Under the pieces are notes generated by a model, which ran no database searches, was not told the DNA's origin, and worked only from the letters and a program-made list of their open reading frames with translations. This document shows positions 1 to 8,209 of a stretch of DNA of 64,000 nt, piece after piece; position 1 is the first letter of the stretch; every line of letters begins with the position of its first letter. Position numbers and translations under genes: made by a program. Where the stretch lies: positions 124,001 to 188,000 of the forward strand of contig CAVYOA010000004.1 of NCBI GenBank assembly GCA_963769945.1. Direction: 5' to 3'. The stretch is from WHSW01 sp963769945. Its GTDB lineage: Bacteria > Actinomycetota > Thermoleophilia > Solirubrobacterales > 70-9.

Positions 1-344
1 TGGTCGACTCCGAGACGATTCGGATTATCGACCTCGCGTTCGTAACCAAGGACGCCGACGGTGAGATTGCCGCGCTCGAGGTCTCCGATCTCGACCCCGA
101 CGTCCAGGCTGCGCTCGAGCGCATGGGTGGCCAGGCGAGCGGCCTCTTCAACGACGACGATCTGAAGGCTGCCGCGGAGGAGCTCGAGCCAAACTCGTCC
201 GCCGCGCTGCTGGTCTGGGAAGACCTATGGGCGACACGCCTCGCAGACGCGATCCGCGACGCCGACGGCGTCCTGCTCGATCTCGAGCGGATTCCTCACG
301 AGGTCGTCGTCGCAGCCCGCGAGTGGGCCGCGGCAAATGTCTGA
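1..344 (+). CDS. DUF6325-like protein, 5' end cut by window
   Basis: The reading frame is open from the first full codon at position 3 to a TGA at 342-344, so only the C-terminal 113 residues or so are present. The fragment alternates acidic stretches with short hydrophobic strands (DLAFVTKDADG, LLVWEDLWA) and resembles small actinobacterial proteins of the DUF1269/DUF6325 type, which usually sit beside a SHOCT-domain gene, as here. No catalytic motif is visible and the molecular role is unknown. The gene lies 29 bases upstream of the SHOCT protein and probably shares its transcript. The family name rests on the ending and the neighbour. Confidence 0.6.
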   Translation, partial: VDSETIRIIDLAFVTKDADGEIAALEVSDLDPDVQAALERMGGQASGLFNDDDLKAAAEELEPNSSAALLVWEDLWATRLADAIRDADGVLLDLERIPHEVVVAAREWAAANV

Positions 345-373
345 GCACAACAACTAGATCAGGAGAGATTTGC

Positions 374-649
374 ATGCCTTTGATGAGAAGAGGACCAGGA
401 TTGATCGGCACCGCAGCGCGGGTGGGCGTAGCCGCTGGCGTCGCCGGCCGCGTGCAGCACCGCCAGCAGCGGAGATGGGCCGAGCAGGAACAGCAGGCAT
501 ACGCAGAACAGCAGCCCGTCGAGGCTCCTCCGCCTGCGGCCGCGCCGGACTATGCGGCCGAGCTCTCGAAGCTGGCGCAACTGCGAGACCAGGGCGTGAT
601 CACCGCTGAGGACTTCGATGCCAAGAAGAAGCAGTTGCTTGGGATCTGA
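374..649 (+). CDS. Small SHOCT-domain protein
   Basis: A 91-residue protein. The ATG at 374 is preferred over upstream starts because AGGAGAG lies about 7 bases before it. The N-terminus is basic with a short Gly/Ala-rich hydrophobic stretch (GLIGTAARVGVAAGVAG), then a Gln/Glu-rich charged linker. The last 30 residues form a SHOCT module (LAQLRDQGVITAEDFDAKKKQLL), a short helical motif that often ends membrane-associated bacterial proteins and probably mediates oligomerisation. It follows the DUF6325-like gene at 29 bases. No enzymatic role can be assigned. Confidence 0.75.
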   Translation: MPLMRRGPGLIGTAARVGVAAGVAGRVQHRQQRRWAEQEQQAYAEQQPVEAPPPAAAPDYAAELSKLAQLRDQGVITAEDFDAKKKQLLGI

Positions 650-672
650 GTGATCCACGCGATCCGGCCTCA

Positions 673-1455
673 ATGAGCACCAAGAAGGCCCCGGCCAAGC
701 GCCTCGTCGATCTCACCGATGAGGAGGCCGGTGAGCTGCTGGGCCTACTTGAAGGGGCCGACAGCGTCGAGCTCAAGCTGACGGTGCCCGATGCCGACCA
801 CCGCTCCACCGTGGCGGCCCTGCGCCTCGACCCGCTCGAGGCGCAGATCCGGCAGGTGTTCTTCTTCGATACGCCCGAGCTCTCCCTGAATGCAGCCGGA
901 GTCGTCGCTCGCGCCCGGCGGATCCAGGGCAAGGCCCACGACTCGGTCGTCAAGCTGCGCCCCGTCACGCCCGACGCGCTGCCTTCAAGCCTGCGAAAGG
1001 CGCGCGAGCTCACGGTCGAAGTCGACGCAATGCCGGGTGGCTACGTCTGCTCAGCCACACTGAAGCGCGAGCTCGAGCCCAACCGGGTCGCCGCGGCAGT
1101 CGCCGGCGAGGTTCCCCTGCGAAAGCTCTTCTCCAAACGGCAACGCGCTTTCCTTGCCGAGCATGCACCCGAGGGGATCGAGATCGATGAGCTCTCGATC
1201 CTCGGCCCGATCTTCGTGCTCAAGCTGAAGCGCTTTCCGAAGGACTTCGATCACAAGCTCGTCGCCGAGATGTGGCTATATCCCGACGGCAAGCGAATCC
1301 TCGAGCTCTCGACCAAGTGCAAACCGTCGCAGATCTTCAACGTCGCGCTCGAGGCTCGGTCCTACCTCTCAGGCATGGGCGTCAACCTCTCGGGCGAGCA
1401 GCAGACGAAGACCAAGACCGCGCTCGAGTTCTTCGCGGGCCAGCTTCAGAAGTAG
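673..1455 (+). CDS. CYTH-like (adenylate cyclase/triphosphatase fold) protein
   Basis: A 260-residue cytoplasmic protein. After about 35 residues it carries VELKLTV, the position of the ExExK strand of CYTH proteins, but the first Glu of that motif is Ser here. It continues with tunnel-type charged strands (FFFDTPELSLN, VVARARRIQG, SVVKLRP, LELSTKC) typical of the fold that binds triphosphates with divalent metal. Related actinobacterial proteins are commonly labelled adenylate cyclase, but activity is untested and the incomplete ExExK leaves it open. The gene starts 23 bases after the SHOCT gene. Confidence is moderate for the fold and low for any reaction. Confidence 0.65.
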   Translation: MSTKKAPAKRLVDLTDEEAGELLGLLEGADSVELKLTVPDADHRSTVAALRLDPLEAQIRQVFFFDTPELSLNAAGVVARARRIQGKAHDSVVKLRPVTPDALPSSLRKARELTVEVDAMPGGYVCSATLKRELEPNRVAAAVAGEVPLRKLFSKRQRAFLAEHAPEGIEIDELSILGPIFVLKLKRFPKDFDHKLVAEMWLYPDGKRILELSTKCKPSQIFNVALEARSYLSGMGVNLSGEQQTKTKTALEFFAGQLQK

Positions 1456-1480
1456 TCGGCGGCCGCCACGCGAGCGCGAA

Positions 1481-1984
1481 TCAAGGCGGCGAGGATACGT
1501 CCGGCTCGCGGGGCGGCCCCTGTTCGAGCCCGGTCGAAAGCCGCCCTACCTCCGCTTTGATCGCGTTCAGCTGAGTCTCGATCTCGGACATCTTCAGCAA
1601 CATCGGATCGTCTCCTTCCGCTTGCCTTTCGGTCTGCGCATTCGCCACGAAAGTGCTGGTGATCACGCCGGTGACTACAGCGAAAAGCGACAGCCCTCCG
1701 ATCATCAGCACGGTTGCCAGCAGCCGCCCTGCGCCCTCGTCTGGAACCAAATCCCCGTAGCCGACAGTCGTCACGGTCTGTGTCGCCCACCACATTCCGT
1801 CCCAGACGGTGTCGAAGGTGTCCGGATCGATCAGGTGCTCGGCGATGCCGAAAACGACGACCGCGATCAGCCACAGGACTGCGATCACCGTCGCCGCCAG
1901 CCGCGGTCGCAGGCCCTTCTTCTTCGCGCGCTTAACGATCATGCGCGTGGGCCACTGCTGGTGAAGCGGCTTGGGATCAGCCAT
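1481..1984 (-). CDS. Two-TM potassium channel with TVGYGD filter
   Basis: A 167-residue membrane protein when started at the ATG at 1984 (MADPKPL). A longer frame upstream lacks channel-like sequence. It has a basic N-terminus, TM1 around residues 30-50, a pore helix, the K+ selectivity filter TVGYGD around residue 75 and TM2 around 85-108, followed by a short cytoplasmic helix with heptad-like Leu/Ile. This is the minimal pore module of the Kir/KcsA-type Ion_trans_2 family, active as a tetramer in the cytoplasmic membrane. It has no attached RCK/TrkA-N domain, so gating is unclear. It is divergent from the PLDc_N-SHOCT gene at 2218. Confidence 0.87.
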   Translation of the reverse strand: MADPKPLHQQWPTRMIVKRAKKKGLRPRLAATVIAVLWLIAVVVFGIAEHLIDPDTFDTVWDGMWWATQTVTTVGYGDLVPDEGAGRLLATVLMIGGLSLFAVVTGVITSTFVANAQTERQAEGDDPMLLKMSEIETQLNAIKAEVGRLSTGLEQGPPREPDVSSPP

Positions 1985-2217
1985 CGGACAGCAATTCGCC
2001 GTCCCGTGCGACAGCCCTGCCATTTTCCGTCTGTGACCGGGGAGCACGGGGGAAAGCTCTCACCCAATCACCCCGGCGGGGCGATACGGGCGGCAGTCGT
2101 CCATGATGTGATCGTCTCCATGGACGCCCGAACCAGCGACCCCGACGGCCAGGGCACCGCCAACAAGCGCATCGCTCGCATCGAGCCTCGACCATGAACA
2201 TTCGACAGGAGTAAGAA

Positions 2218-2628
2218 ATGCTGATCGCTGCATCGGAGTATCCGTTCCTCGAGATCGTCGGAACGATCATCGTCTTCTTCGCCTGGGTGGCGTGGTTCTC
2301 GGCCGTGATCAGGGTGCTCGGCGATATCTTTCGCCGCCATGACATCTCCGGCTGGGGCAAGGCCGCTTGGACGTTGCTGGTAGTCGCGGTGCCTTTCTTG
2401 GGCGTCCTGATCTATCTCGGCGTCGAGGGTCGAGAGATGGCCGAGCGCAGCGCCGAGCAGGCGAGCGCACAGAGGGCGCAGTTCAATGAGTACATCCGCG
2501 AGGCTGCCGGAAGCGACGCCGCCAAGGCGGGTGCAGCCAGCGAGATCGCCCAGGCTAAGCAGCTGCGCGACGGCGGCGCGATCACCGATCAGGAGTTCGA
2601 GCAGCTGAAGCGCAAGGCACTGGAGTAG
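2218..2628 (+). CDS. PLDc_N membrane protein with C-terminal SHOCT domain
   Basis: A 136-residue protein with two transmembrane helices at about residues 8-32 and 50-68, separated by the PLDc_N signature (FRRHDISGWGKAAWTLLVV, then VPFLGVLIYL). A charged Ala/Gln/Glu-rich helix follows, ending in a SHOCT module (AKQLRDGGAITDQEFEQLK). The ATG at 2218 follows AGGAGTAAG at a good ribosome-binding distance. PLDc_N was named from phospholipase-D/nuclease and cardiolipin synthase N-termini, but here there is no HKD catalytic motif, so it is not an enzyme. A membrane scaffold role is a guess. It is the second SHOCT protein within 2.3 kb. Confidence 0.85.
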   Translation: MLIAASEYPFLEIVGTIIVFFAWVAWFSAVIRVLGDIFRRHDISGWGKAAWTLLVVAVPFLGVLIYLGVEGREMAERSAEQASAQRAQFNEYIREAAGSDAAKAGAASEIAQAKQLRDGGAITDQEFEQLKRKALE

Positions 2629-2689
2629 CCACGCACACACCGGGCTCACCTGGGGCAGGCGCTCGTCGCCGGGTCTTTGGCGGGATCCA

Positions 2690-3433
2690 GTGACCGATTT
2701 GATCTCCTACATCGGGCACGCAACGGTGCGTGTCGAGATCGGCGGAACGGTTCTCCTCACCGATCCGCTCCTGCGAGACAGGGTCCTGCACATCAAGCGG
2801 AGAGCAAGTGCGCCGGCCGCCGGGACGCTCGAGGGCGTCGACGCACTGCTGATCTCTCACCTGCATCTCGATCACCTCGACCTCCCTTCGATCGAAACAC
2901 TCGATCGCGAGATCGAGGTACTCGTCCCAGCGGGCGGCGCCAAGTTGCTTCGCAGGCACGGTTTCGAGCGCGTCAGGGAGCTGGCGCCGAATGACTCAAC
3001 GACCGTGGGCTCGGTCGAGATCCTCGCCACTGCGGCGGTCCACGATGGCCGCCGGTATCCAATCGGGCCCAAGGTCAAGGCACTGGGCTATGACATTCAC
3101 GGCAGCTCCCGCGTGTACTTCGCCGGCGACACCGACCTCTTCGACGGCATGGCCGAGCTCGCAGGCGGTGTCGACGTCGCCCTGCTGCCGGTCGCAGGAT
3201 GGGGGCCCCGAACCGGCAGCGGCCACCTCGATCCCCGTCGCGCCGCACAGGCCGCGGCGATGATTCGCCCTCGTATCGTCGTCCCGATCCACTGGGGGAC
3301 GTACCTGCGGATGGGTCTCGAGGACAAGCGCCTGCTTACCGATCCACCGCACGAGCTCGTCGCCCTCGCGTCCGAGCTCGCGCCCGACGTCGCCGTCCGG
3401 GTGCTCGAGCCTGGAGAATCTATGCAGCTTTAG
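2690..3433 (+). CDS. MBL-fold metal-dependent hydrolase (UlaG-like)
   Basis: A 247-residue cytoplasmic protein starting at a GTG. It carries the metallo-beta-lactamase metal motif HLHLDHLD near residue 62, an upstream GHATVR strand and late ligands in YFAGDTDLFDG and VPIHWGTY. This is the Lactamase_B_2/UlaG branch, whose members hydrolyse lactones, phosphodiesters or related substrates with two metal ions. The substrate cannot be told from sequence. Its last 14 bases overlap the 3' end of the convergent P450 gene. Confidence 0.87.
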   Translation: MTDLISYIGHATVRVEIGGTVLLTDPLLRDRVLHIKRRASAPAAGTLEGVDALLISHLHLDHLDLPSIETLDREIEVLVPAGGAKLLRRHGFERVRELAPNDSTTVGSVEILATAAVHDGRRYPIGPKVKALGYDIHGSSRVYFAGDTDLFDGMAELAGGVDVALLPVAGWGPRTGSGHLDPRRAAQAAAMIRPRIVVPIHWGTYLRMGLEDKRLLTDPPHELVALASELAPDVAVRVLEPGESMQL

Positions 3434-4748
3434 AGACCACCGAAACGGGTGTTCCGTGGCGGGGCGAGAAGGTGATGTTGCGGCGTGCAATGCGCTGTGG
3501 CGCCGAGCGCGCGCTCTGCAGCTCGCAGCGGCTGAGGACCTCGCGCAGGACGACTCGCATCTCGAACTCGGCAAAGGCCGCACCGAGGCAACGACGGACA
3601 CCGCCGCCGAACGGGATCCACGCGTACGTTTCCGGCGGATCGTCGAGGAAGCGCTCCGGGCGGAACTCGAACGGCTCCGGATAGATGTCGGCTCGAGTGT
3701 GGGCGAGCCAGATCGCAGGTGTGACATCGGTGCCCTCGGGCAACTCGTAGCCGTCGACCTCAAGCGCCATGCTCAGTCGCCTGCCCGCCAGCGGCACGAC
3801 CGGGCGCAAGCGAAGCGATTCCGCGATCACGGCGCGCAGGTATTGCTCGCTTCCCTCAGCCACCTCTGCCCGCAATCGGCTCAGCTGCTCGGGGTGTCGC
3901 AGCAGCAGATCGAAGGTCCACGCGAGGGCTGTCGCCGTCGTCTCGTGCCCGGCCAGCAGCAGCGTGATCAGCTGATCACGCAGCTCCTCGTCGCTCATCG
4001 GCTCGCCATCGTCGAAGCGTGCCGCGACGAGCATCGAGAGGATGTCCGAGCGCTGGGTGAGGTTCGGATCGGCGCGGCGCGCGGCGATCTCGGCCTGCAA
4101 CAACTCGTCGACCGGCCTGCTCTTTCGCCGCACCTCGTCCATCGGGTCGTCGCGTCCGAAACGGCGAGCCAACAGCACTCGGACCTGAAGTCGCGGCGAG
4201 CCGAGGTCGGCGAGCATCTCGCCGAGCAAACGTCCGAGCTGCTCCAGGCGCGATGCGTCGGTGACGCCGAAGACCGCGCGCAAGATCACCTCCAGCGTCA
4301 CCGCCTGCATCCGCGGGTGAATTGCAAACGCAGCCCCCAGCGGCCACGCGTCGATCTCCGCTCGCGCGACCTTCGTGATCACATCCTCGTAGGCGCGCAT
4401 GCGCTCGCCATGAAACGCGGGCAGCATCAGCTTGCGCCGCGATAGATGCTCGCCTCCGTCGAGCAGCAACACAGAGCGCGATCCCATCACCGATTCGAGC
4501 GCGAAGCTCCGTCCCGGCGGCAGCCCGTTCTCGCGGCCGCGGTAGAGCGTGGCGATCGAGGCCGGGTCGGAGATCATCACCATCGGCGTCTGAAAGCCGC
4601 TGAACATGACGCTGAACGTGTTGCCGTAGCGCCGCCGGCAGGAATTCAGGAACTCGGTCGGGCGAAAGAGCCAGCGAGCCGTCTGGACGGCGGGCGGGGC
4701 AGCGACCGCGGGCGGCGCGGCGATTGACTCTGCAGCGGCTGCGCTCAT
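3420..4748 (-). CDS. Cytochrome P450
   Basis: A 442-residue soluble P450 when started at the ATG at 4748 (MSAAAAES). It shows the I-helix oxygen-activation motif AGHETTATALAW around residue 250, the K-helix ExxR (ESLRLRP), the PERF segment (FRPERFLDDPP) and the heme-binding loop PFGGGVRRCLGAAFAEFE with the axial Cys. It is a monooxygenase that needs electrons from a separate ferredoxin or reductase, and no ferredoxin gene lies next to it. The substrate is unknown; lipids or xenobiotics are plausible given the lipid genes elsewhere in the window. It converges on the MBL gene and is divergent from the flavoprotein gene at 4836, 87 bases away. Confidence 0.93.
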   Translation of the reverse strand: MSAAAAESIAAPPAVAAPPAVQTARWLFRPTEFLNSCRRRYGNTFSVMFSGFQTPMVMISDPASIATLYRGRENGLPPGRSFALESVMGSRSVLLLDGGEHLSRRKLMLPAFHGERMRAYEDVITKVARAEIDAWPLGAAFAIHPRMQAVTLEVILRAVFGVTDASRLEQLGRLLGEMLADLGSPRLQVRVLLARRFGRDDPMDEVRRKSRPVDELLQAEIAARRADPNLTQRSDILSMLVAARFDDGEPMSDEELRDQLITLLLAGHETTATALAWTFDLLLRHPEQLSRLRAEVAEGSEQYLRAVIAESLRLRPVVPLAGRRLSMALEVDGYELPEGTDVTPAIWLAHTRADIYPEPFEFRPERFLDDPPETYAWIPFGGGVRRCLGAAFAEFEMRVVLREVLSRCELQSARSAPQRIARRNITFSPRHGTPVSVVSKAA

Positions 4749-4835
4749 TGCTGTGCCGACTCTAGACCTCGAGGTCCAGTCGATGTCCAAGTCGGGCTCT
4801 CGAGCTAGCGAGGGCCGCTGAGTACGCTGACCTGC

Positions 4836-6419
4836 ATGGCCAATCCCGCAAGCCCAGTCCTCTCAGACTCACAGCTTGCGACCCTGGCCGAGCACGGTGA
4901 AGAGCGCATCGCAGCGGCCGGCGACAAGCTGTTCGAGGTCGGCGATCGCGAGTACCCCTTCATCGCCATCACCGAGGGCGAGGCGGCCGTCCTCGACCCG
5001 GCCGGAAATGAGATCGTTCGCCACGGCCCTTCCGGCTTCCTCGGGGAGATGAACCTGCTCTCGGGTCAGACGGTTTTTCTCACCGCCGTCGCGACAAAGC
5101 CGATGCGCTACATCGCCGTCGATCGCCTGGTCCTGCGTTCGCTGCTGTTCGAGGACGGCTCGCTCTCGGACCTGCTGCTCTCGACCTTCATGCGCAGGCG
5201 CGAGACGCTGCAACAGCGCCAAGGCGTAGGGATCGAGATCATCGGACCGCGAAGCTCGGCCGCGACTCGACGGGTCGTCGACTTTGCCAAGCGCGCTCGC
5301 CTGCCCCACACCTGGAGCGACCCCGAGCATGCCGACGATCCCGAGCTCGCGGCCGTCGTCGAGGCGCTCGATGAGGAGCAGATTCCGCTCGTGCGGATGC
5401 CCGGCGGCGGCGAGCTCGAGGGTCCGAGCAATGGGGAACTCTCGCGCGCGCTCGGCATCGGGCTCGCGCTTGGCGCGCGCGAGGAGGTCGATCTCATCGT
5501 CATCGGCGCCGGCCCGGCTGGCCTCGGCGCTGCTGTCTATGGCGCCTCGGAAGGCCTCGACACGCTCGTCATCGAGAGCACCGCGCTCGGCGGCCAGGCC
5601 GGCTCCTCGCGGCGGATTGAGAACTACCTCGGCTTCCCAGCCGGCATCAGCGGCTCGGAGCTAACGAGTCGTGCGGTGACGCAAGCGCGCAAGTTTCATG
5701 CCCGCACCGCGACGCCCTATCGCGCGCTCGCGATCGAGCCCGGCGCTGAGCGACATCTCGTCCAGCTCGAGGACGACCACGAGGTTGCAGCTCGCGGCGT
5801 CGTCATCGCCACGGGGGCCCAGTACCGCCGGCTGCCGGTCGATGACCTCGAGCAGTACGAGGGTGTCACCGTCTTCTATGCGGCCGGCCCGCCCGAAGCC
5901 GAGCGTTGTGGCGCGACGCGAGTGGGGGTCATCGGGGGTGGCAACTCGGCCGCACAGGCAGCGGTCTGGCTCGCGCGCGGCGGCGCGCTTGTGACCTTGC
6001 TTCACCGTCGCGCCGATCTCAGCGAGACGATGTCTGACTATCTCATCGCTGAACTCGACCGCTACGGGGTAGAGGTTCGCGACAGGGGTGAAGTTGCTGA
6101 GCTGCACGGGGCAAACGGCGAGCTCGAAGCGGTAACACTGAAAGACGGCGAGCGCATGTCGCTGTCGTTTCTCTTTCTCTTCCTCGGTGCCACGCCTTGC
6201 ACCGACTGGCTTGGTGACACGGTTGCTCGCGACCACAACGGCTTCATTCTCACCGGGGCGGATGCGGGAGCACAGGGGCTACTGGAAACGAGCATCCCCG
6301 GCATCTACGCGGCCGGCGATGTGCGCTCAGGCTCGATCAAACGCTGCGCCACGGCTGTCGGCGAGGGCGCGACCGTGGTTCGCTTCGTGCATGAGCGTCT
6401 CTCCGGCGTGCCCGCCTAG
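4836..6419 (+). CDS. FAD-dependent oxidoreductase with N-terminal cyclic-nucleotide-binding domain
   Basis: A 527-residue protein in three parts. Residues 1-130 or so are a cNMP-binding beta-roll (GEAAVLDPAG, GPSGFLGEMNLLSGQ). Residues 135-210 are a remnant glutaredoxin/thioredoxin-like segment (DFAKRARLPHTW). The rest is a thioredoxin-reductase-like flavoprotein with IGAGPAGLGAAVYGASEG (FAD), GGQAGSSRRIENYLGFP, VIATGAQYRR, GVIGGGNSAAQAAVW (NADPH) and GIYAAGDVR. The CxxC pair of true thioredoxin reductases is absent: AAGPPEAERC stands there instead, which is usual for this fused family. It is probably a cAMP/cGMP-responsive NAD(P)H oxidoreductase whose acceptor is unknown. It shares an intergenic region with the divergent P450, so co-regulation is possible. 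Confidence 0.88.
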   Translation: MANPASPVLSDSQLATLAEHGEERIAAAGDKLFEVGDREYPFIAITEGEAAVLDPAGNEIVRHGPSGFLGEMNLLSGQTVFLTAVATKPMRYIAVDRLVLRSLLFEDGSLSDLLLSTFMRRRETLQQRQGVGIEIIGPRSSAATRRVVDFAKRARLPHTWSDPEHADDPELAAVVEALDEEQIPLVRMPGGGELEGPSNGELSRALGIGLALGAREEVDLIVIGAGPAGLGAAVYGASEGLDTLVIESTALGGQAGSSRRIENYLGFPAGISGSELTSRAVTQARKFHARTATPYRALAIEPGAERHLVQLEDDHEVAARGVVIATGAQYRRLPVDDLEQYEGVTVFYAAGPPEAERCGATRVGVIGGGNSAAQAAVWLARGGALVTLLHRRADLSETMSDYLIAELDRYGVEVRDRGEVAELHGANGELEAVTLKDGERMSLSFLFLFLGATPCTDWLGDTVARDHNGFILTGADAGAQGLLETSIPGIYAAGDVRSGSIKRCATAVGEGATVVRFVHERLSGVPA

Positions 6420-6478
6420 CGAGCCCACGCCAAGCGCGGGTTCAGGCTCAGGCACGAAATGCCGATGAAATAGGCACG

Positions 6479-6496
6479 GCGTGGCTTTGGCCACGC
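6479..6496 (+). other. Stem-loop just upstream of a ribosome-binding site
   Basis: GCGTGGC-TTTG-GCCACGC forms a perfect 7-bp stem with a 4-base loop, ending 6 bases before AAGGAGAA, the ribosome-binding site of the gene starting at 6514. It could stabilise the leader or end transcription from the flavoprotein gene upstream. There is no T-run, so a strong terminator is unlikely. Confidence 0.4.
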
Positions 6497-6513
6497 GTTG
6501 GCAAGGAGAAACG

Positions 6514-7053
6514 GTGATCCGCCCGGTCCTTCGAATTTCAGTCGCACTCTTGACGCTCGTCGGCGCCGGCTGCGCCGTGGCCGCGATCGGGCAGGAATCT
6601 GCCCTGCAGTCCGGCCCTTCAGCTTCCAAGGTCCTGTTGCTTGCCGACCAGGGCCCGATCCGCTTCAAGATCTCCAAGGCCGGGCGAGCGGTCATCCGCG
6701 CCAAGTCGATGTCGCCAGGGGAGTCGCGCTCCGGGCATGTCCGGGTGGGGATCACCGGCGCCGATGCACGCGTTCAGCTCAAGCGCAGCAAGCTCGAGAG
6801 CCCGCGAGGACCGTTTGGCGGCAAGCTGGCCCCGGTGCTGAAGGTCACGATCAAGCAGGTCAAGGGCCCGAGCGCAAAGAAGGTCTACAAGGGCAGTCTG
6901 AAGAAGCTCACGCGCGTCAACCTCGGCCATTGGAGTCCCGGCGAGCTGAAGCGCTTCAAGGTCAAGGTGAAGTTCCCCGATCTCGCGACCGGCCAGGACA
7001 CGCTGCAAGGTGCCAAGGCGAAGTTCGGGCTTGTTTGGCGAGCCTCCGCCTGA
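6514..7053 (+). CDS. Secreted protein of unknown function
   Basis: A 179-residue protein from the GTG at 6514, chosen because AAGGAGAA lies 3-10 bases before it; an earlier in-frame GTG at 6481 lacks a site. The N-terminus is a signal peptide (two Arg, then SVALLTLVGAG, with AVAA before a likely cleavage site). The Cys in GAGC is not a canonical lipobox. The mature part is rich in Lys and Arg with repeated short beta-strands (IRFKISKAGRAVIRAKSM, LKRFKVKVKFP), suggesting an Ig-like all-beta exported protein. No family is recognised. It stands between unrelated genes. Confidence 0.62.
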   Translation: MIRPVLRISVALLTLVGAGCAVAAIGQESALQSGPSASKVLLLADQGPIRFKISKAGRAVIRAKSMSPGESRSGHVRVGITGADARVQLKRSKLESPRGPFGGKLAPVLKVTIKQVKGPSAKKVYKGSLKKLTRVNLGHWSPGELKRFKVKVKFPDLATGQDTLQGAKAKFGLVWRASA

Positions 7054-7128
7054 GCTGGTCCTGATCGACCCGTGCCGTGAGCGGGCGATCGGCGCACGAC
7101 GACATTGGCACCAGTAGAACTTGATCTA

Positions 7129-7632
7129 ATGAACAGCCCCGATGCCTCAGTCCGCCTCGAGCTCTGGGCAGAGCCCGACAGTGTTCCCGCAGCGCGCCAC
7201 GCGCTCAGCGCCTTTGCCGACCGCCTCGGCTGCGATGGCGGTGCCGTGCGGATTGCCGTCAGTGAGTTGGTCGGTAACGCGGTCCTTCATGCCTACCACG
7301 GACGGGAGCCCGGGCCGGTGCTCGTGCTCGGCCGAGTCTTGCGCGAGCGGCTCGTGGTCACGGTCGCCGACCGTGGGCGGGGCATGATCGTGCGAGCCGA
7401 CTCGCCTGGCCTCGGCGTCGGCCTGCCGGCAGTGAGCAAGATCGCCCGCGATCTTCGGATCGATTCCGATGACGCCGGCACGGCCGTCTCCGCGAGCTTC
7501 GAGATCGGCGACCCCGCCGGCGACCATGCGGTCGGCGCCGACGCCGCAGTTTCAGCGGAGCTTCGACGCGCGCGAAGCCTAATCCGCAACGTCGGGGCGC
7601 GCCCGGGCCGCGGCCTGGTGCTGGCAGTCTGA
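7129..7632 (+). CDS. RsbW-type anti-sigma/HATPase serine kinase-like protein
   Basis: About 167 residues from the ATG at 7129; a TTG at 7105 would add 8 residues and neither has a clear ribosome-binding site. It shows the GHKL ATPase layout: N-box helix AVSELVGNAVLHAYHG, G1 box VADRGRGM, then GLGVGLPAVSKIA and the closing strand GTAVSASFEI. Such proteins bind a sigma factor or phosphorylate a STAS antagonist. The last 40 residues are a poorly conserved tail. A STAS protein gene faces it at 7648, 15 bases away, which suggests a partner-switching pair although the two are convergent. Confidence 0.8.
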   Translation: MNSPDASVRLELWAEPDSVPAARHALSAFADRLGCDGGAVRIAVSELVGNAVLHAYHGREPGPVLVLGRVLRERLVVTVADRGRGMIVRADSPGLGVGLPAVSKIARDLRIDSDDAGTAVSASFEIGDPAGDHAVGADAAVSAELRRARSLIRNVGARPGRGLVLAV

Positions 7633-7647
7633 GTCTGCTGGCTGCGG

Positions 7648-7986
7648 TTACTCGCGGTAGGCGAGCGCCGAGCCCTCGAGCAACAGCCCCGAGATCCGGA
7701 ACAGGTCCAAAACGTCGCCGCGAAGCTGTGTTACCGAGAGCTCGCCGCCGTGACGGCGAAACTCGCGCGCGGCCGAGACGATTACCTGCAGCCCGGTGGA
7801 GTCGATGAATGTGCAGCCGGCGAGGTCGAGACATGCGCGCTGATCGATCTCTGCCTCCTGCGCCAGCGCGGCTGCCAGCTTCGGCGAGGTCGCAAGGTCG
7901 AGCTCACCGACGATTGCCAGCACGACTTCGCTGTTGTTGCGATCGATTGCGATCGAGAATGGATGAGTCTCTTCGACGGCCGCCAC
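7648..7986 (-). CDS. STAS-domain anti-anti-sigma factor
   Basis: A 112-residue protein starting with GTG after GGGGAAAC. It is a single STAS domain: VVLAIVGELDLATSPKL at the start, then CLDLAGCTFIDSTGLQVIV, whose Ser in DSTGL is the residue phosphorylated by RsbW-type kinases in this family. Unphosphorylated protein would bind the anti-sigma kinase and release a sigma factor. The probable partner kinase gene is convergent at 7129. No sigma factor gene is seen within the window, so the controlled regulon is unknown. Confidence 0.88.
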   Translation of the reverse strand: MAAVEETHPFSIAIDRNNSEVVLAIVGELDLATSPKLAAALAQEAEIDQRACLDLAGCTFIDSTGLQVIVSAAREFRRHGGELSVTQLRGDVLDLFRISGLLLEGSALAYRE

Positions 7987-8209
7987 CTGTTTCCCCTTTC
8001 ACTCCGACGGTCCTAACGACCAACCTATCGCAGCGATGTTGAGTTCAGAAGTAGGAGCTGTTGCGGTGCCGCTAAGACGTCGCCGTAGCGTTTTCGGTGG
8101 TTCATTTCAGTGGCTCGTTTCTCAGTGCCCGGCCATCCAGGAGATCCAGTTCCGACAGTTGAAAGAGCAGCCGGGACACTCGCTGACGCTGGGTAGGATC
8201 GCGGCGCAC

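Noticed and set aside
3456..4445. A 329-residue plus-strand frame antisense to the P450
   Set aside because: The P450 motifs are complete on the other strand and this frame shows no recognisable protein features.
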